Source of the DNA: Phoronis australis
Lineage: Eukaryota > Phoronida > Phoronidae
Assembly (NCBI GenBank): GCA_002633005.1
Contig: NMRA01000142.1
Span: 728,860-792,859, forward strand
Direction of reading: 5' to 3'
Length of the DNA stretch: 64,000 bases
Shown here one piece after another: positions 13,001 through 31,104 of the stretch; the first letter of the stretch is position 1, and every line of letters begins with the position of its first letter. Below the pieces are notes generated by a model. That model worked only from the letters and a program-made list of their open reading frames with translations. It ran no database searches and was not told the DNA's origin. A program made the position numbers and the translations under genes.

Positions 13001-16000
13001 CGCCCCCTACCTGTTGTTCTCGCCAACACAATTGTAGATGTAAGGGCAATGGTGGTCAAACACTTTGACACAGCGGTTACATATGCGACAGTGTTTAGAG
13101 CGCAGTGGTTTAACAGTACGACACGTGTGACATAACTTGCTGAGAGGGTTTATGCCTTGTCGCCACTCGTCAAAGTGAGCCACCTAGGGGGAGAAAACAA
13201 TGATGCAACACAACACAAAAATACATCAAAAGAAAACAAAACAAAATCTCTATGAGGTAGAAATACAATTCATAAGCTCGAACCAAAAATACTCTGGCCA
13301 ATCAGGTGCCAGTCACAGTTATGTACACTCAGGTCATGTTTACAGAGTCTGGTTTTTTGTAATCTGGATAGAAGGCTTTGGGGTTCATCTACAAGACATT
13401 GCTTTCTGCCCTGCAATTGACAACACCTGACCCCTGGATTTAGTGGTCCAGTCCAGCGTGTACCTGCTCTCAGGCTGTAGTCCAGCCACTGGATTTAGAC
13501 ATTCGGCCCACAGTTTCGTTACAGGAGCAGTTTCTCCAAGCTGGTATCATGACTTATAGGAACACTCCTTGCAAGCATCTTGACAAACACAATGGCTGCT
13601 GTACACATTCGAGGGCTCCAAAAATCCAGTTAACATTACAGAAACTGATACAAGTTGATACATTAGTACATTCCATACCTGTTTTATGGCCATGTCATAT
13701 TCTGGAACATTCCTGGGTATGAAGCCAGGGTCTGTCTGATTGGCACGATAGAGAGTTATCCACATGGCAATGTTAGCGGTGACAAACAGGATATGTGTAA
13801 TTTCCAGATCATAGAACGTGTACGGTAGGCACTGGTAACAGAACAAAGGGTAAGTTCAGTTAATCAGCTAGGACAAGAAATATTAACGTTGCCTCGATGT
13901 TTGACCAATTACTCTGCGATACTTATCAAGCAGTTCTATGTGAAAATAGTAGGTATTATTGAGAAACCAAACATAGCAGTACAATCTGGAAACCTGGGCT
14001 GATTTTGCAAGCGTGTTTAGGCCATCTTTAGTTGTTACAGCGTTCTTAGAAAAATAAGCGAATGCATGGCGAACACAACCGGTGAATTAAATATTTTTCT
14101 AATTTCTACGTGAGACAAGGTGGAACTTGAGGTGGAGACCAGGGGTCTGTTTCAAGAAAAGAGACGTAAGACTCGAGACATGAATTTGATCTCAGGCTCC
14201 ACATAACTATTTTTGAAAAGTAATTAAATCTCACTTGAGCAAAAGTGAGTTTATGAGAATATACACGTAACCGCTAGCAACTGAGATGATTTCCATTAAG
14301 TATTCTCAGGCTGTGATGCGCTCATAATTACTTGGCTAAACTTTTATTCAGCAACTATTAAGAGGGAGAGCAAGAGCAAATATCTGTCTTAAAGTCGAAC
14401 TTGCACGCTAATTCCTTATCTCTATGATTGCTTGGTCAAATTAGTTAAAAGCACAAAATATAGCGAAGATATGAATATGAAGTACGTTGAAAATTGACAA
14501 ACGTTTTTAAGAATGAGTTTTGTGTCGAAAATGATCCGCTGTAAATCACTCAACTGTGTCCATTAAGTATCGTGATGTGGTGTTGGGAAATAACACTAAA
14601 TGATGCGGGTTATGTGAACCCCCGAGGTACGTCATTAACGCAAACGTCACCTATTTGCATAATTTTTTGTTTTCACATTTACAAGTTGTCAGTGAGTATA
14701 ACTGCACTTTGTTTAGCGTAGATGATGTTCAAATTACATTGCCGTTTAGTTCCAGCTATACATTAGCATAGTTAGGAGCATGCAAATACATCTTTAAGCC
14801 ACTTCCATGAAACGGGCCCCTGTGGATTGTCAGTCGAGTGCTTTAACCACTACACCACCCTCTCTCGACTCACGGTCTGAAGAAAAAATATTCATGTGTA
14901 AATCGATAAACAACACTACCTGTGAAGAGTACTCTTACCTTAAAAACATACATAGGGTAACCCCAGAAGATGAGACACACCACAAAGAACAATATAGGAG
15001 CCTTACTGTTGCCTGGGGGACCAAATATCAACATCCTGCAATATATAGAACAATAATCAATAATCAACAATCAACAATCACGTGAAACTTCCAACACAAA
15101 AAAAAATTTTCTCTGTCAAAATTAAACACCTAAATCCCGTTTTCAGAGAGTTTGTGTGTCCAGTCACAGCTAAGATAGTACTAGGTGTAGCAGCGTCTTT
15201 ACAAACGAACGAAAAGTTACACAGTCTGTACTCATACTTCATGATGCTATTCTAATTAAGACACAGATAGCTCAATAAGGTATAAAAACAGGTAAATGTC
15301 ATCAAGGTACCTAAACTACATGGCTAACGGACTCATAAACACAGTCACGGACCTGCGAACACCGTCCACTGACTTACAAACATGGGAACGGACTCACAAA
15401 ACACAATCCATTCACCCAAATACACAGATTACGGACTCACATTCACAAAGAAACACGGTTAACGGACCACCAAACATGGTTTACGGACAAAATGTAGATG
15501 TCAGCTGACGCAGGAAGCTGATGAGTTTGTGACCCGTGTTTGGCGGTTCGTTAACCGTGTTTCCTCGTGAATATGAGTCCGTGTCCCGTATATTTGGGTG
15601 AATGGATCGTGTTTTGTGAGTCTGTTCCCGTGTTTGCGAGTCAGTGGACGATGTTTGCAGGTCCGTGGGTCGTGTTCATGCAACCGTGACCGTGTTTATG
15701 AGTCCGTTAACCGTGAAGTTTAGGTACCTTGTGTCATGAAACCGGCAAGAACTTTCACCCGATAACAGTGCCCGAGAACACCAAACTTTATACGAGACTG
15801 TGCTCAAAAACTGACCAATCGTGGGGCACACTTCATGCATATTTTCAAACATTGAGCAATGCGAATTTTCAAATAGGGTTTTGTGTAAAGTTTGGTCACC
15901 TACTGCAAAGCTGGCAACAGGGAATGAAATCATTTTAACATCAGACAGCAATCACATATCTGTAGTTGTACTTCACCAAGATACGGAAATGTCCAACTTA

Positions 16001-19000
16001 CGAGACATCAAACTTTGGTATGATGCGCCCCTTGTCATTCAACTTTTTCTGCAGGAATGACTCGATATCGGCATGCTTACGTCCCCTGGCCAACATGAGG
16101 GGGGTCTTGCCGTTCTTGTCTTGCAGATCTACATCCACACCTTCCTAAAAAGCGCCATGATACTCCATTACACTTTCTACACAATTAAAAGCTCAACAAG
16201 GCCAAGGGTCGAGTCACACCAAGGTACAGTACAAATCAAAAGTAATCAGACAGAAAAAATACTGTTTCCCTACCATGACGTCGGATTCAGTTCGCAGCAA
16301 ACATGGATGGTTGTAAGTATTATGGCGGCAAAATTCGAATTGCAGAACAGTTTAGTAACCTTATTTACTTTTTTGTTAAGTTCCTTTCATTGACAGTCAT
16401 GAAGAAAGACTATGATGATGATGATGAAACTGGTTTCTGCCCAGCCATGATGACAGGGAATTGTGGGTCTTTTTGTCTGAATACTTTTAGCTTGTACTGT
16501 AGTTCTCAGGAAGATCTCTAAACCGGGAAAGCAACCGAGTGGGAAGTCACTAAGTAATGTGTAAACCGAGTACAAAACCTGCGGACTGTGTCGCAGTCGA
16601 GCCATGTTTTTTGACCAAAGTTTTCTGTTTCCAACAGTACACAGCTCGTTTCATCAACATGATGAGACAGGCATGAACGTCTGGAGAACAAGTTAGGCAT
16701 AACAAGGCCCTTTGGCTTCATAAACATGTCATACAGTCAGTCTCTAGATAACACATGATGATCTAACTCTATGGTCTTGCCAATTTCACGACAACTATTC
16801 AATGCTTTTTTGAAAACTATTTTGAGAAACACTTCTGCATCCAAACCTCACAGTGAAACCTTCGTAGAGGACATTTTCAAGAACAGACCAACTGCTCCAA
16901 CCGATTCCTTTCCTACATATGACATATCGAGACCAAATGTAAAATGTGGCATTGTCTTCCATTTTCTTCAGCAGAAGCATTTAGTAGAAGCCCCTAAAAG
17001 ACTATATGTTACAAGCTGTGTTGACTACCTTGGTGTTCTTGTATGGCGTGCATGTTTTATAGGAGTAGGAAACAAGGGATAAAAGGGGTGAGCACCCCCG
17101 TTCATGAAGGGAAACTATTGACCTTCAGTCTTTCACTTCGTTTCCTGCAGCTTTTCAAAATTGCGTCCAAGGTGACGTACTCAGAATATCAACATGTGTG
17201 TTCTCGACTTCAACTGCACCAAATGATGCAAAAACGCAGGTTCGTGCAAACACTGTCTACGATGTTACACGTCCCTGTATACCAGTGAATAAACGCAGTC
17301 TAGCAATCCACTTAGGTTCAGACTAATACTCCATCGGTCCACTTACTTCCTCGCATAACTCCTTGACTGCTACTAGGTTGCCACTAATACTGGCCAGGTG
17401 CAGAGGGGTTTGCCCATAGTTGTCTCGTTGACGAGGATTGAAGCCAGAGTAGATCAACAGCCGCATCAACTCTGAATAGCCTGGAGAGATGAAGCAACAA
17501 TAGAGTTCAGTGAAAGTTGTTCAGTAAGCAATCGATGAACAAGCAGCCATCTAAAATTATGAAATCCTTGACTATGGAAAGGCAGATCTGTGATGATATC
17601 TAACAATAATGGTTCCAAACGGAAGTAGCACATCGACATCCAAATTGGAAAAAAACAATTATCACGACTGACCTGTTTTCACTTTTCAAAGGCTTCTACG
17701 AATGTTATTCACAAAACATTGTCTGGTGGTAGCTACAGTAAAGAACTTAAAACATTTGTTTGATGCCACTTATCTTTAATGAGACACTGAAGAATAAGAA
17801 TGCACCCACGACTGCACCGCAAATGGCTCGTTTCTAGGGGTGTTTTTAGTATCAAAACCAGTCACTAGATGGTGCAGATTATGATAAGCCTGTCTGAAAA
17901 AGAGACGGCCTCATTGTCTCCCTAATAGAAGCCTATTTGTCAAATTTCATGAAAAGAGAACTGCCACAATGAGGCCCAGTGGTAGTTAGATCCGTCCGAA
18001 AGAAGTTGTTTTTGGCTTCCACATTCATAGGGATATACTTGAATGTCATATTTCACACAGATCCTGGAAGAGGCTAAGCAGATACAGTTGTGAATGCAAA
18101 GAACATTGTCACCAGGAGGCGCCACAGTAGACCGACTCATATGAAAATTAATGTCAGTCATGTTGTTGTCAAAGTAAAGCATCTGCAATTTTCTTCACAG
18201 GAACACATCGGCAAAGGGTCCTGCAAAGGGTTTAGGATATACAGCAGTGGACGCCATACGCCTATCCAGACAGAGATGACGGAAATATTCACCCACATAT
18301 GTATATAAAATTTCACTTTCAAAGTCAATTTTGAGATGAATTCATTTTATCATATTTTCAAATCCTGAGACCACTGACAAACCTTTAAAGGACGCCCAGT
18401 GCAGAGCGTTATCGCCATCTTTATCAGTTAGTTGTAGCCTGGCACCTTTACCCATTAGGTAGCCTGCCAAAATAGTCTGGCCATACTGTGCTGCCACTAT
18501 TAATGGTGTGCAGCCTTTCTGGTCCGTAACATCAATGGGCACACCAGTCTGTAGCAATATGTCCACCACGGCAACGTGACCGTTGACGCAAGCCCAGTGA
18601 ATGGGGCAGGCACCGAGTTCATTATCCGCAGCAAGGTCGACGGGACCTTTCGCTTCTAGAAAATAACGCAGCAACGCAGCGTGCCCTCCCAGACAGATCC
18701 AATGAGCAATGGTGTAGCCTTTATCGTCTCGGTGGTGCAGGCCGTCAACTCCGTGAGTGTCCACGTATTCTTGAAGTGGGACTAACAGACTGAAAACCGT
18801 AAGACACAGACGTGTAATACAGAGCAACCTCGACCTGATGGTCAGACAAAGAACAAATCAGGTTCACAAAAAACTAAAGTAGTGTTCTGTACATCAAAAA
18901 ATTCAAACTCGACTAGATTCATGTGCGTGCTTGAAAGTCCATGTCCATGTGGCGAGTTTGTGTGTAAAGACTTGAAATAAACGCATTGAACCGCTACCGA

Positions 19001-21115
19001 AAATTCAAAATGTCCTAATTTGCTGAAGAAATGACTAATCTCCCAATACTTTGTTGCATAGGTTACAAAACTATACACAAGTAAGCCAAGTTTGCCACAA
19101 CAAAATTCAAACACAAATGCAGTGAACGCTACAGTAATTTTACATACGTGCATGCTAGCACAAACATTAACATTAACTGCTATCATGGTTTTCTATTGAG
19201 ATTAAATCTGGTTTGATTACACATTTCTACTCACGACTATGATATATATATCTACAGCACGTATTCCATTTAGAACTTCTAAAAACACCATTAACAATGT
19301 TAAATACCATGAATACCACATTTTATAAGGTCATGCAATAACTATTATATACAGCTAAAAATAAACACTTTATACAACCAACTAGCCAAAGCTCAGTTTT
19401 GTTTAAAAATTTCAGGTCAGCTCATATCAACCTGGACAGAATCCCAGGTGAATTTGCAAAATCCAAGTCAAATTTTCAAGTGGAAAAAAATCCACGTCAA
19501 AAGTAGAAGTTAAGCCAAAACATTTGCGAACACTCAAAAGAAATTGAATTTGCTAGGCGGTGGATCTAGGATATCATAACGGGGGCCAACATTTTGTCTC
19601 GCAGGCAAACACGTAATTGTAGAGGCACATGCTGCCGGATGGGGGGAAAGGGCCTTTGAACGGTCAAATCTGCTTGTATCCGTGGCGGTGATGCTGTCTA
19701 ACTCTAGCTTTTTTCGCGCCCGGTGTCAGCTCCATAGAACTCCTTTTACTCATCACTTAATTGAAAATACCTCTTGCTTCACAATGAAAACACAGTATGA
19801 CGGTCGACTCCCACGCAAACAATGAATTAGAATGCAATGCAGCTCCTATAGGCGCTCCATACGCCGGAAGCTTTTCGGCGAATTATGCCTCGCACCGACT
19901 AAAACATCAAAGTCACGTTGTTATAAATACCTTTTGCGCATAGAGGAACACCTTAGGAGGTTGTCGATGTGTTTAATTCCTTCCAACTCGAACAAATACT
20001 CCCGTTATCAAACTTTTTCTTCGAGCAGTCCTTATTTCAGTTCCCAAAATCGTGAACTCAACATTTTTGCACTGTGCACGCCAAGAGATATGACCTCATT
20101 CTTTTAACCAGGCCGAAGGTAAGTAGTTGCGGTCCTACCGGCAAACTTTGAAAGCTGAAGTCCCCGCCCTCTGCGTATGTGCTGCCGGGGACCAGCCGTG
20201 CATTTGCCGTGTTGTTAAACATTAAAATGTCAAATATGTACACAAAGACTATTAAATGTCATATCAACAGCATTTATTTTTATCAAATACAAACAATAAT
20301 TCATTGAAATACAATCAGTTTCAAGTAACGCCAATTAAAGACAAGTAGTGGTGTCATTTTGGAAACGAACATTTGACTGACAAGACCGCAATGGCTCGAT
20401 AACCTTTGGCCTATTTAAAGATTGAGGTCATGAAGTCACATCACCCAGTGAGCGCGGTAAAAATTGGAGCGTGCGCAGTATGAAAATGGTGAGTTCACAA
20501 TTTTGGGAACTGAACGAGCGACTGCTCGAACAAAAAGTTCGATAACGGAAGTATTTGTTCCAGTTGGAAGGAATTAAACACACCGACAACCTCCTAAGGT
20601 GTCCCTCTATGCGCAAAAGGTATTCATAACAACGTGACTTTCATGCTTTAGCCAGTGCGAGGCATAATTCGCCGAAAAGCGCCTATAGGAGCTGCATCGC
20701 CTCTGGTCGGGCCAACAGAGGAGATGGTCATTGCCTATTTGAGCTGCAGTATGGGAGGAACATTGCCAAATCCATGGACGAGGACTCGTAGCTCCCTTGA
20801 TGATAAAAGCATAGTCACACCAACTGATATTACCCAACCTACTTCAACCGAAAATGATGAACCCTGTCTTGGTAACTATCAAAACATAGTCACAACACAG
20901 TCGCCAGTCGGTACTAGTTCGGCTAGCAAAACAGTCGGAACTCCTTAGTTTATTTCTTTCACTCACCCAGCTTTAACCTTGTCAAATATTGTTTGGGGTT
21001 TCGAGCCATTTTGTTTTTCGTCAGTGGCATCAGCTCTTGAATGATCACGTTTTTTTCTGTTAACAGAAAACGAGTCTAAAAGCGCTCCTCCGACACCGGG
21101 CGCTTGGGCCGACAT
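10059..21115 (-). CDS. ankyrin-repeat DHHC palmitoyltransferase (Patsas-like, ZDHHC13/17-related), 9 exons
   Basis: Exons in transcript order (high to low): 21115-20967, 18789-18383, 17480-17347, 16144-16002, 15035-14939, 13831-13679, 13183-13011, 11513-11348, 10253-10059. All have GT-AG borders, all phases match, and the total is 1617 nt (538 residues plus stop). Six ankyrin repeats span about residues 68-265. Two membrane helices (about 290-309 and 321-340), a DPG motif (344-346), the cysteine-rich domain with DHHC (404-407), two more helices (420-473) and TTNE (483-486, the family's TTxE motif) follow in the usual order. The enzyme self-acylates on the DHHC cysteine (407) and transfers palmitate to protein cysteines at Golgi or vesicle membranes; the ankyrin repeats choose substrates. 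With only two helices before the DHHC domain and [12 protein letters not shown], it resembles fly Patsas more than human ZDHHC17. Class assignment is from memory. Confidence 0.93.
13011..13183 (-). CDS. exon 7 of the palmitoyltransferase: zinc-binding DHHC domain
   Basis: The exon encodes [19 protein letters not shown], then [18 protein letters not shown]. All the cysteine and histidine zinc ligands of the family (CxxC, HCxxC, HHC, C) are present, as is the nucleophile cysteine of DHHC, so the enzyme is predicted active. The donor reads AACAG|GTAGGG (phase 2), and the next exon completes the Arg codon. Confidence 0.95.
14140..14822. mobile_element. non-autonomous element with CAGGGGYCYGTTTCA termini, in intron 5
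   Basis: The left end is CAGGGGTCTGTTTCAAG. The right end on the other strand is CAGGGGCCCGTTTCATGG, giving inverted termini of about 20 bp. No transposase frame lies inside its 680 bp. It abuts the tRNA-like sequence at 14823, so it may have inserted into a SINE, or the two may be one composite element. Confidence 0.5.
14823..14866 (-). repeat. tRNA-derived SINE head (fragment)
   Basis: On the minus strand this reads GGGTGGTGTAGTGGTTAAAG then CACTCGACTGACAATCCAC, like the 5' half of a tRNA including an A-box (TGGTGTAGTGG) and the anticodon-arm region. No B-box or T-arm follows, so this is not a functional tRNA. A truncated tRNA-derived SINE is the simplest reading. Confidence 0.5.
15303..15731. 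repeat. foldback hairpin (429 bp) in intron 4 of the palmitoyltransferase
   Basis: The ends are exact inverse copies: CAAGGTACCTAAACT at the left and AGTTTAGGTACCTTG at the right. The arms of about 190 bp pair with moderate divergence around a centre near 15515. Each arm contains recurring ACGGACTCA and AACACRG words, suggesting it grew from a short tandem unit. It lies 267 bp upstream, in genomic coordinates, of exon 4 (16002). Confidence 0.85.
17660..17795. repeat. degenerate fragment of the CGGTAAAATC MITE family
   Basis: The interior words 'AAACATTGTCTGGTGGTAGC' and 'TTTGATGCCACTTATC' are shared with the better-preserved copies near 34291 and 58085. Termini are not recognisable. Confidence 0.4.
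17885..18300 (-). repeat. dispersed repeat family R3, copy 2 (intron 2 of the palmitoyltransferase)
   Basis: Same landmarks as 7280-7640: TCTCCCTAATAGAAGCCTAT, GATCCGTCCGAAAG, then ATCCTGGAAGAGGCTAAGCA and TCCTGCAAAGGGTTTAGGAT. It ends about 80 bp before exon 2 (18383). Confidence 0.55.
19841..20693. mobile_element. foldback element family F1, copy 1 (intron 1 of the palmitoyltransferase)
   Basis: Left terminus AGCTCCTATAGGCGCT; right terminus AGCGCCTATAGGAGCT. The arms are about 265 bp each (19841-20105 and about 20430-20693) and remain highly similar. They include a matching pair CGAGCAGTCCTTATTTCAG / CTGAACGAGCGACTGCTCG and an AAAAGGTATT word. The 320-bp centre is unique and noncoding. 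It ends 273 bp from exon 1 (20967). A second copy lies at 22320-22891. Confidence 0.85.
20967..21115 (-). CDS. exon 1 of the palmitoyltransferase (start codon exon)
   Basis: Forty-nine codons plus two bases starting [10 protein letters not shown], with A at -3 of the ATG, and ending GCTGG|GTGAGTG. The split codon GG + T (first base of the exon at 18789) restores glycine and continues in frame into [10 protein letters not shown]. The encoded segment is polar and low in complexity, as expected for the cytosolic N terminus before the ankyrin repeats. It is too short to stand out as an open frame and was found by phase matching. Confidence 0.82.
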
Positions 21116-21536
21116 GGTTTTTAATGCTACAGAAAATAAGAATTTGGCATTACTTGCCAGAAATAATTAAAGATAATATTTCAACTTTAACGTAACCCAT
21201 TACATTGTTAATAAGTTATGTAAGTCAAAAATACATATAAAAAGTTTAATGAAATTACATTACTTCAATAACGTGATAAAAGTTTTCATTTAGTTGCACA
21301 TTGCACATAATGATTTCTTTTTATTTAGAGTTGGCCAAACTGAACAGATTCAAAACTTTGATATTTTGGAGAAAAGCTTTCAAAAATCTATGAGTTAAAA
21401 TTATCACTTCCAAAAAACCACGCATAAAAACTACAAATACTTAAATACTGTGTTTTTCAAAGGCACATAGTCTTTAATTACCACACAATTCTTAAACATG
21501 TTATTTTATCAATTTTCATGACCAGCTGGTTTAAGA
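21116..21536. promoter_or_regulatory. putative bidirectional promoter between the palmitoyltransferase and RBX1
   Basis: The 421 bp separate two divergently oriented start codons. The interval is AT-rich, without a CpG cluster or a clear TATA box. On the RBX1 side an upstream ATG (near 21499) would open an eight-codon frame stopping before the RBX1 start, if transcription begins that far up. Both transcription starts are unknown; RBX1 could also have a 5' UTR intron with an acceptor near 21525 (GACCAG). Confidence 0.5.
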
Positions 21537-27870
<6,334 letters not shown>

Positions 27871-28225
27871 CTTCGGCTTGAGTGCAAGATTTTGTCTGGC
27901 GTGTTGGACTCGTATTTATTCTGTCGGCAAGCCTGTGTTAACAGACAATACTGGACATCAGGACTGGTAACAGATTGACTCGCCACCTGGTGTCTGAAGT
28001 GAATTTATTGAGCCTAGCTTCACCAGGGTTGTATTCAAGTTTATTTGTCAGTGCTGCACATGTGAAGAGCAGTCAACAGCTGCAAAGCAATAACAATGTC
28101 GCTGTTTTGACTGCAATGTGATTACCAATGGAAACTCTTGGAACTCCGTAAACTTTGACTGTGTGTGGAGAGCATACCTGCCACCTATCGGACAAAGGCA
28201 TTTTTAAAGACAAAATTTGTTGGAA

Positions 28226-29663
28226 AGTTGATTTTTAAATCTCGACACCGTACACCCATTTTCGTTTCCACTGTAGTTAATGACAACTGGATACTTGCAA
28301 CTGTTAATCTCAACTGATAAGTTATACCATATTTTATTATGAAAAGGTTCTTGTGTTTACATTATATACTGATTCACTGTTTGAAGAGCATACATCTGTT
28401 TTCTTTGGTTGATCAGCTGTTATTGCATCCAGTAAAATATGCCGTAAAACTCGCGAAAGTCGGACATGGAAAAGTCAAATTTTCCAAACCAGTTCTAGCT
28501 AGTGAACTCTGACCTTAAGATAAATTTAATTTCACCTTACTGGTATTCAATCACTCGATTCCGTTGATTTCGACTTATGCGAGTTTTACTGAAACTACCC
28601 ATTCTCAACCCATGAACCCAATCTTAGCTCATTCACGTTACACACTACAACAATTTTTTGTTTTAATTTTGTTCGAAATTTTATTAAAACAAACAATAAA
28701 GAAACAATTACACTGAACATCAGAATACATTACGTTAAACAAAGAAAGTATTAGTAAGTTTTGGCGACACTGCAGCCCTTGGAACCGTTCAATGACTATA
28801 TCAATTGTACTATACTCCTTGGCTACACAGTTTTAGAGATGCACAGAATGCAAAGTAATTCACCGCTTATTTAGCAAACAGTATGGCAGACAACTGAATT
28901 TTCATGTTGTCAAATTTGCTACAAAAACTATCAAGAAACTCTTCGTCTATTAGTTTGATTTGCACCAAAATACTTGATGAGGCTCCCAATGTATGTGGTA
29001 AGGTAATCGACCTTAACAATGATAATGTTGGTGATTATTTTTGTATGTAAATAATTGGTGAAGAGTTACCATTCGTAACTGCTGCCTGCTTAAAAAATGT
29101 GAAATGAATCCCTTGGCACTGTTCAATGGCTACGCTGTACCACAGATGCAGAGAGCATTCCATCTGTATTAGGTAATTAAAGATATGTGAATTTTTTCTA
29201 GTCACTCAATTTTAGACTCTTAGTATTGATTTTTTTGATATTACAGACCAGACCAAATTGTCTGGATCTATGATTGCATCATTATCTACTCGTGGTGGTG
29301 GAATTTCCAAGTACTTGGCACTTGCAGGCTTGGTGTAGCTTGAATAAAAGCCTTTCGGAGTAAGGGATTTCAAGGTTCTCCACCAGATGTCATTCTTACC
29401 TTGGGCCAGTTTTGGTTACGCTACCATGTGTCGAGTTGTGCAATGCTGTTGATGAGTCAAACCAAAAACAACTTTCATGAAATCACCCCAGTTGTTCAAC
29501 TTAACTAGAGTCCAGTTGCAAGAGATAACTGAAACTTGTCGTTTGAGATTGGTCTATATCTCAACAAGGCAGAGGTTTATGTGGAAATGACATTATTTAG
29601 GATGGGAAAGCAAATTGGCTACTCCCCAGCAGTATTTGGGTGTAGTAGTCGAGAACGGCCCCA
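28226..29663. repeat. tandem block A, first copy (1438 bp)
   Basis: Nearly identical to 29665-31104, differing by scattered substitutions and small indels. It ends precisely at the single N at 29664. The interior is noncoding and includes a small inverted-repeat element at 28443-28589 whose ends read GTAAAACTCGC. See the finding on assembly overlap. Confidence 0.95.
28443..28589. mobile_element. 147-bp MITE with GTAAAACTCGC termini
   Basis: Left end GTAAAACTCGCGAAAGTCGG; right end on the other strand GTAAAACTCGCATAAGTCGA. The second tandem block holds the matching copy at about 29882-30028. It has no coding content. Confidence 0.65.
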
Positions 29664-29664
29664 N

Positions 29665-31104
29665 AGTTGATTTTTAAATCTTGACTACCGTACACCCGTT
29701 TTCGTTTCCATTGTAGTTAATGACAACTGGATACTTGCAACTGTTAATCTCAACTGATAAGTTATACCATATTTTATTATGAAAAGGTTCTTGTGTTTAC
29801 ATTATATACTGATTCTCTATTTGAAGAGCATACATATGTTTTCTTTGGCTGATCAGCTGTTATTGCATCCAGTAAAATATGCCGTAAAACTCGCGAAAGT
29901 CGGACATGGAAAAGTCAAATTTTCCAAACCAGTTCTAGCTAGTGAACTCGGACCTTAAGATAAATTTAATTTCACCTTACTGGTATTCAATCACTCGATT
30001 CCGTTGATTTCGACTTATGCGAGTTTTACTGAAACTACCCATTCTCAACCCATGAACCCAATCTTAGCTCATTCACGTTACACACTACAAAAATTTTTTG
30101 TTTTAATTTTGTTCGTAATTTTATTAAAACAAACAATAAAGAAACAATTACACTGAACATCAGAATACATTACGTTAAACAAAGAAAGTATTAGTAAGTT
30201 TTGGCGACACTGCAGCCCTTGGCACAGTTCAATGACTATATCAATTGTACTATACTCCTTGGCTACACCGTTTTACAGATGCACAGAATGCAAAGTAATT
30301 CACCGCTTATTTAGCAAACAGTATGGCAGACAATTGAATTTTCATGTTGTCAAATTTGCTACAAAAACAACTATCAAGAAAATCTTAGTCTATTAGTTTG
30401 ATTTGCACCAAAATAGTTGATGAAGCTCCCATGGCATGTGGTAAGGTAATCGACCTTAACAATGATAACGTTGATTATTTTTGTATGTAAATAATTAGTG
30501 AAGAGTTACCATTCGTAACTGCTGCCTGCTTAAAAAAATGTGAAACGAATCCCTTGGCACTGTTCAATGGCTACGCTGTGCCAAAGATGCAGAGAGCATT
30601 CCATCTGTATTAGGTAATTAAAGATATGTGAATTTTTTCTAGTCACTCAATTTTAGACTCTTAGTATTGATTTTTTTGATATTACAGACCAGACCAAATT
30701 GTCTGGATCTATGATTGCATCATTATCTACTCGTGGTGGTGGCATTTCCAAGTATTTGGCACTTGCAGGCTTGGTGTAGCTTGAATAAAAGCCTTTCGGA
30801 GTAAGGGATTTCAAGGTTCTCCACCAGATGTCATTCTTACCTTGGGCCAGGTTTGGTTACGCTACCATGTGTCGAGTTGTGCAATGCTGTTGATGAGTCA
30901 AACCAAAAACAACTTTCATGAAATCACCCCAGTTGTTCAACTTAACTAGAGTCCAGTTGCAAGAGATAACTGAAACTTGTCGTTTGAGATTGGTCTATAT
31001 CTCAACAAGGCAGAGGTTTATGTGGAAATGACATTATTTAGGATGGGAAAGCAAATTGGCTACTCCCCAGCAGTATTTGGGTGTAGTAGTCGAGAACGGC
31101 CCCA
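29665..31104. repeat. tandem block A, second copy (1440 bp)
   Basis: It begins immediately after the N at 29664 with the same bases that start copy 1 at 28226, and ends with the same bases (GAGAACGGCCCCA) that precede the N. Sequence from 31105 onward is single-copy. Confidence 0.95.

Noticed and set aside
18842-19186. 114-codon minus-strand frame as the upstream exon of the palmitoyltransferase
   Set aside because: No splice donor in the right phase and no ankyrin or family similarity. The exon at 20967-21115 fits phase and start instead.
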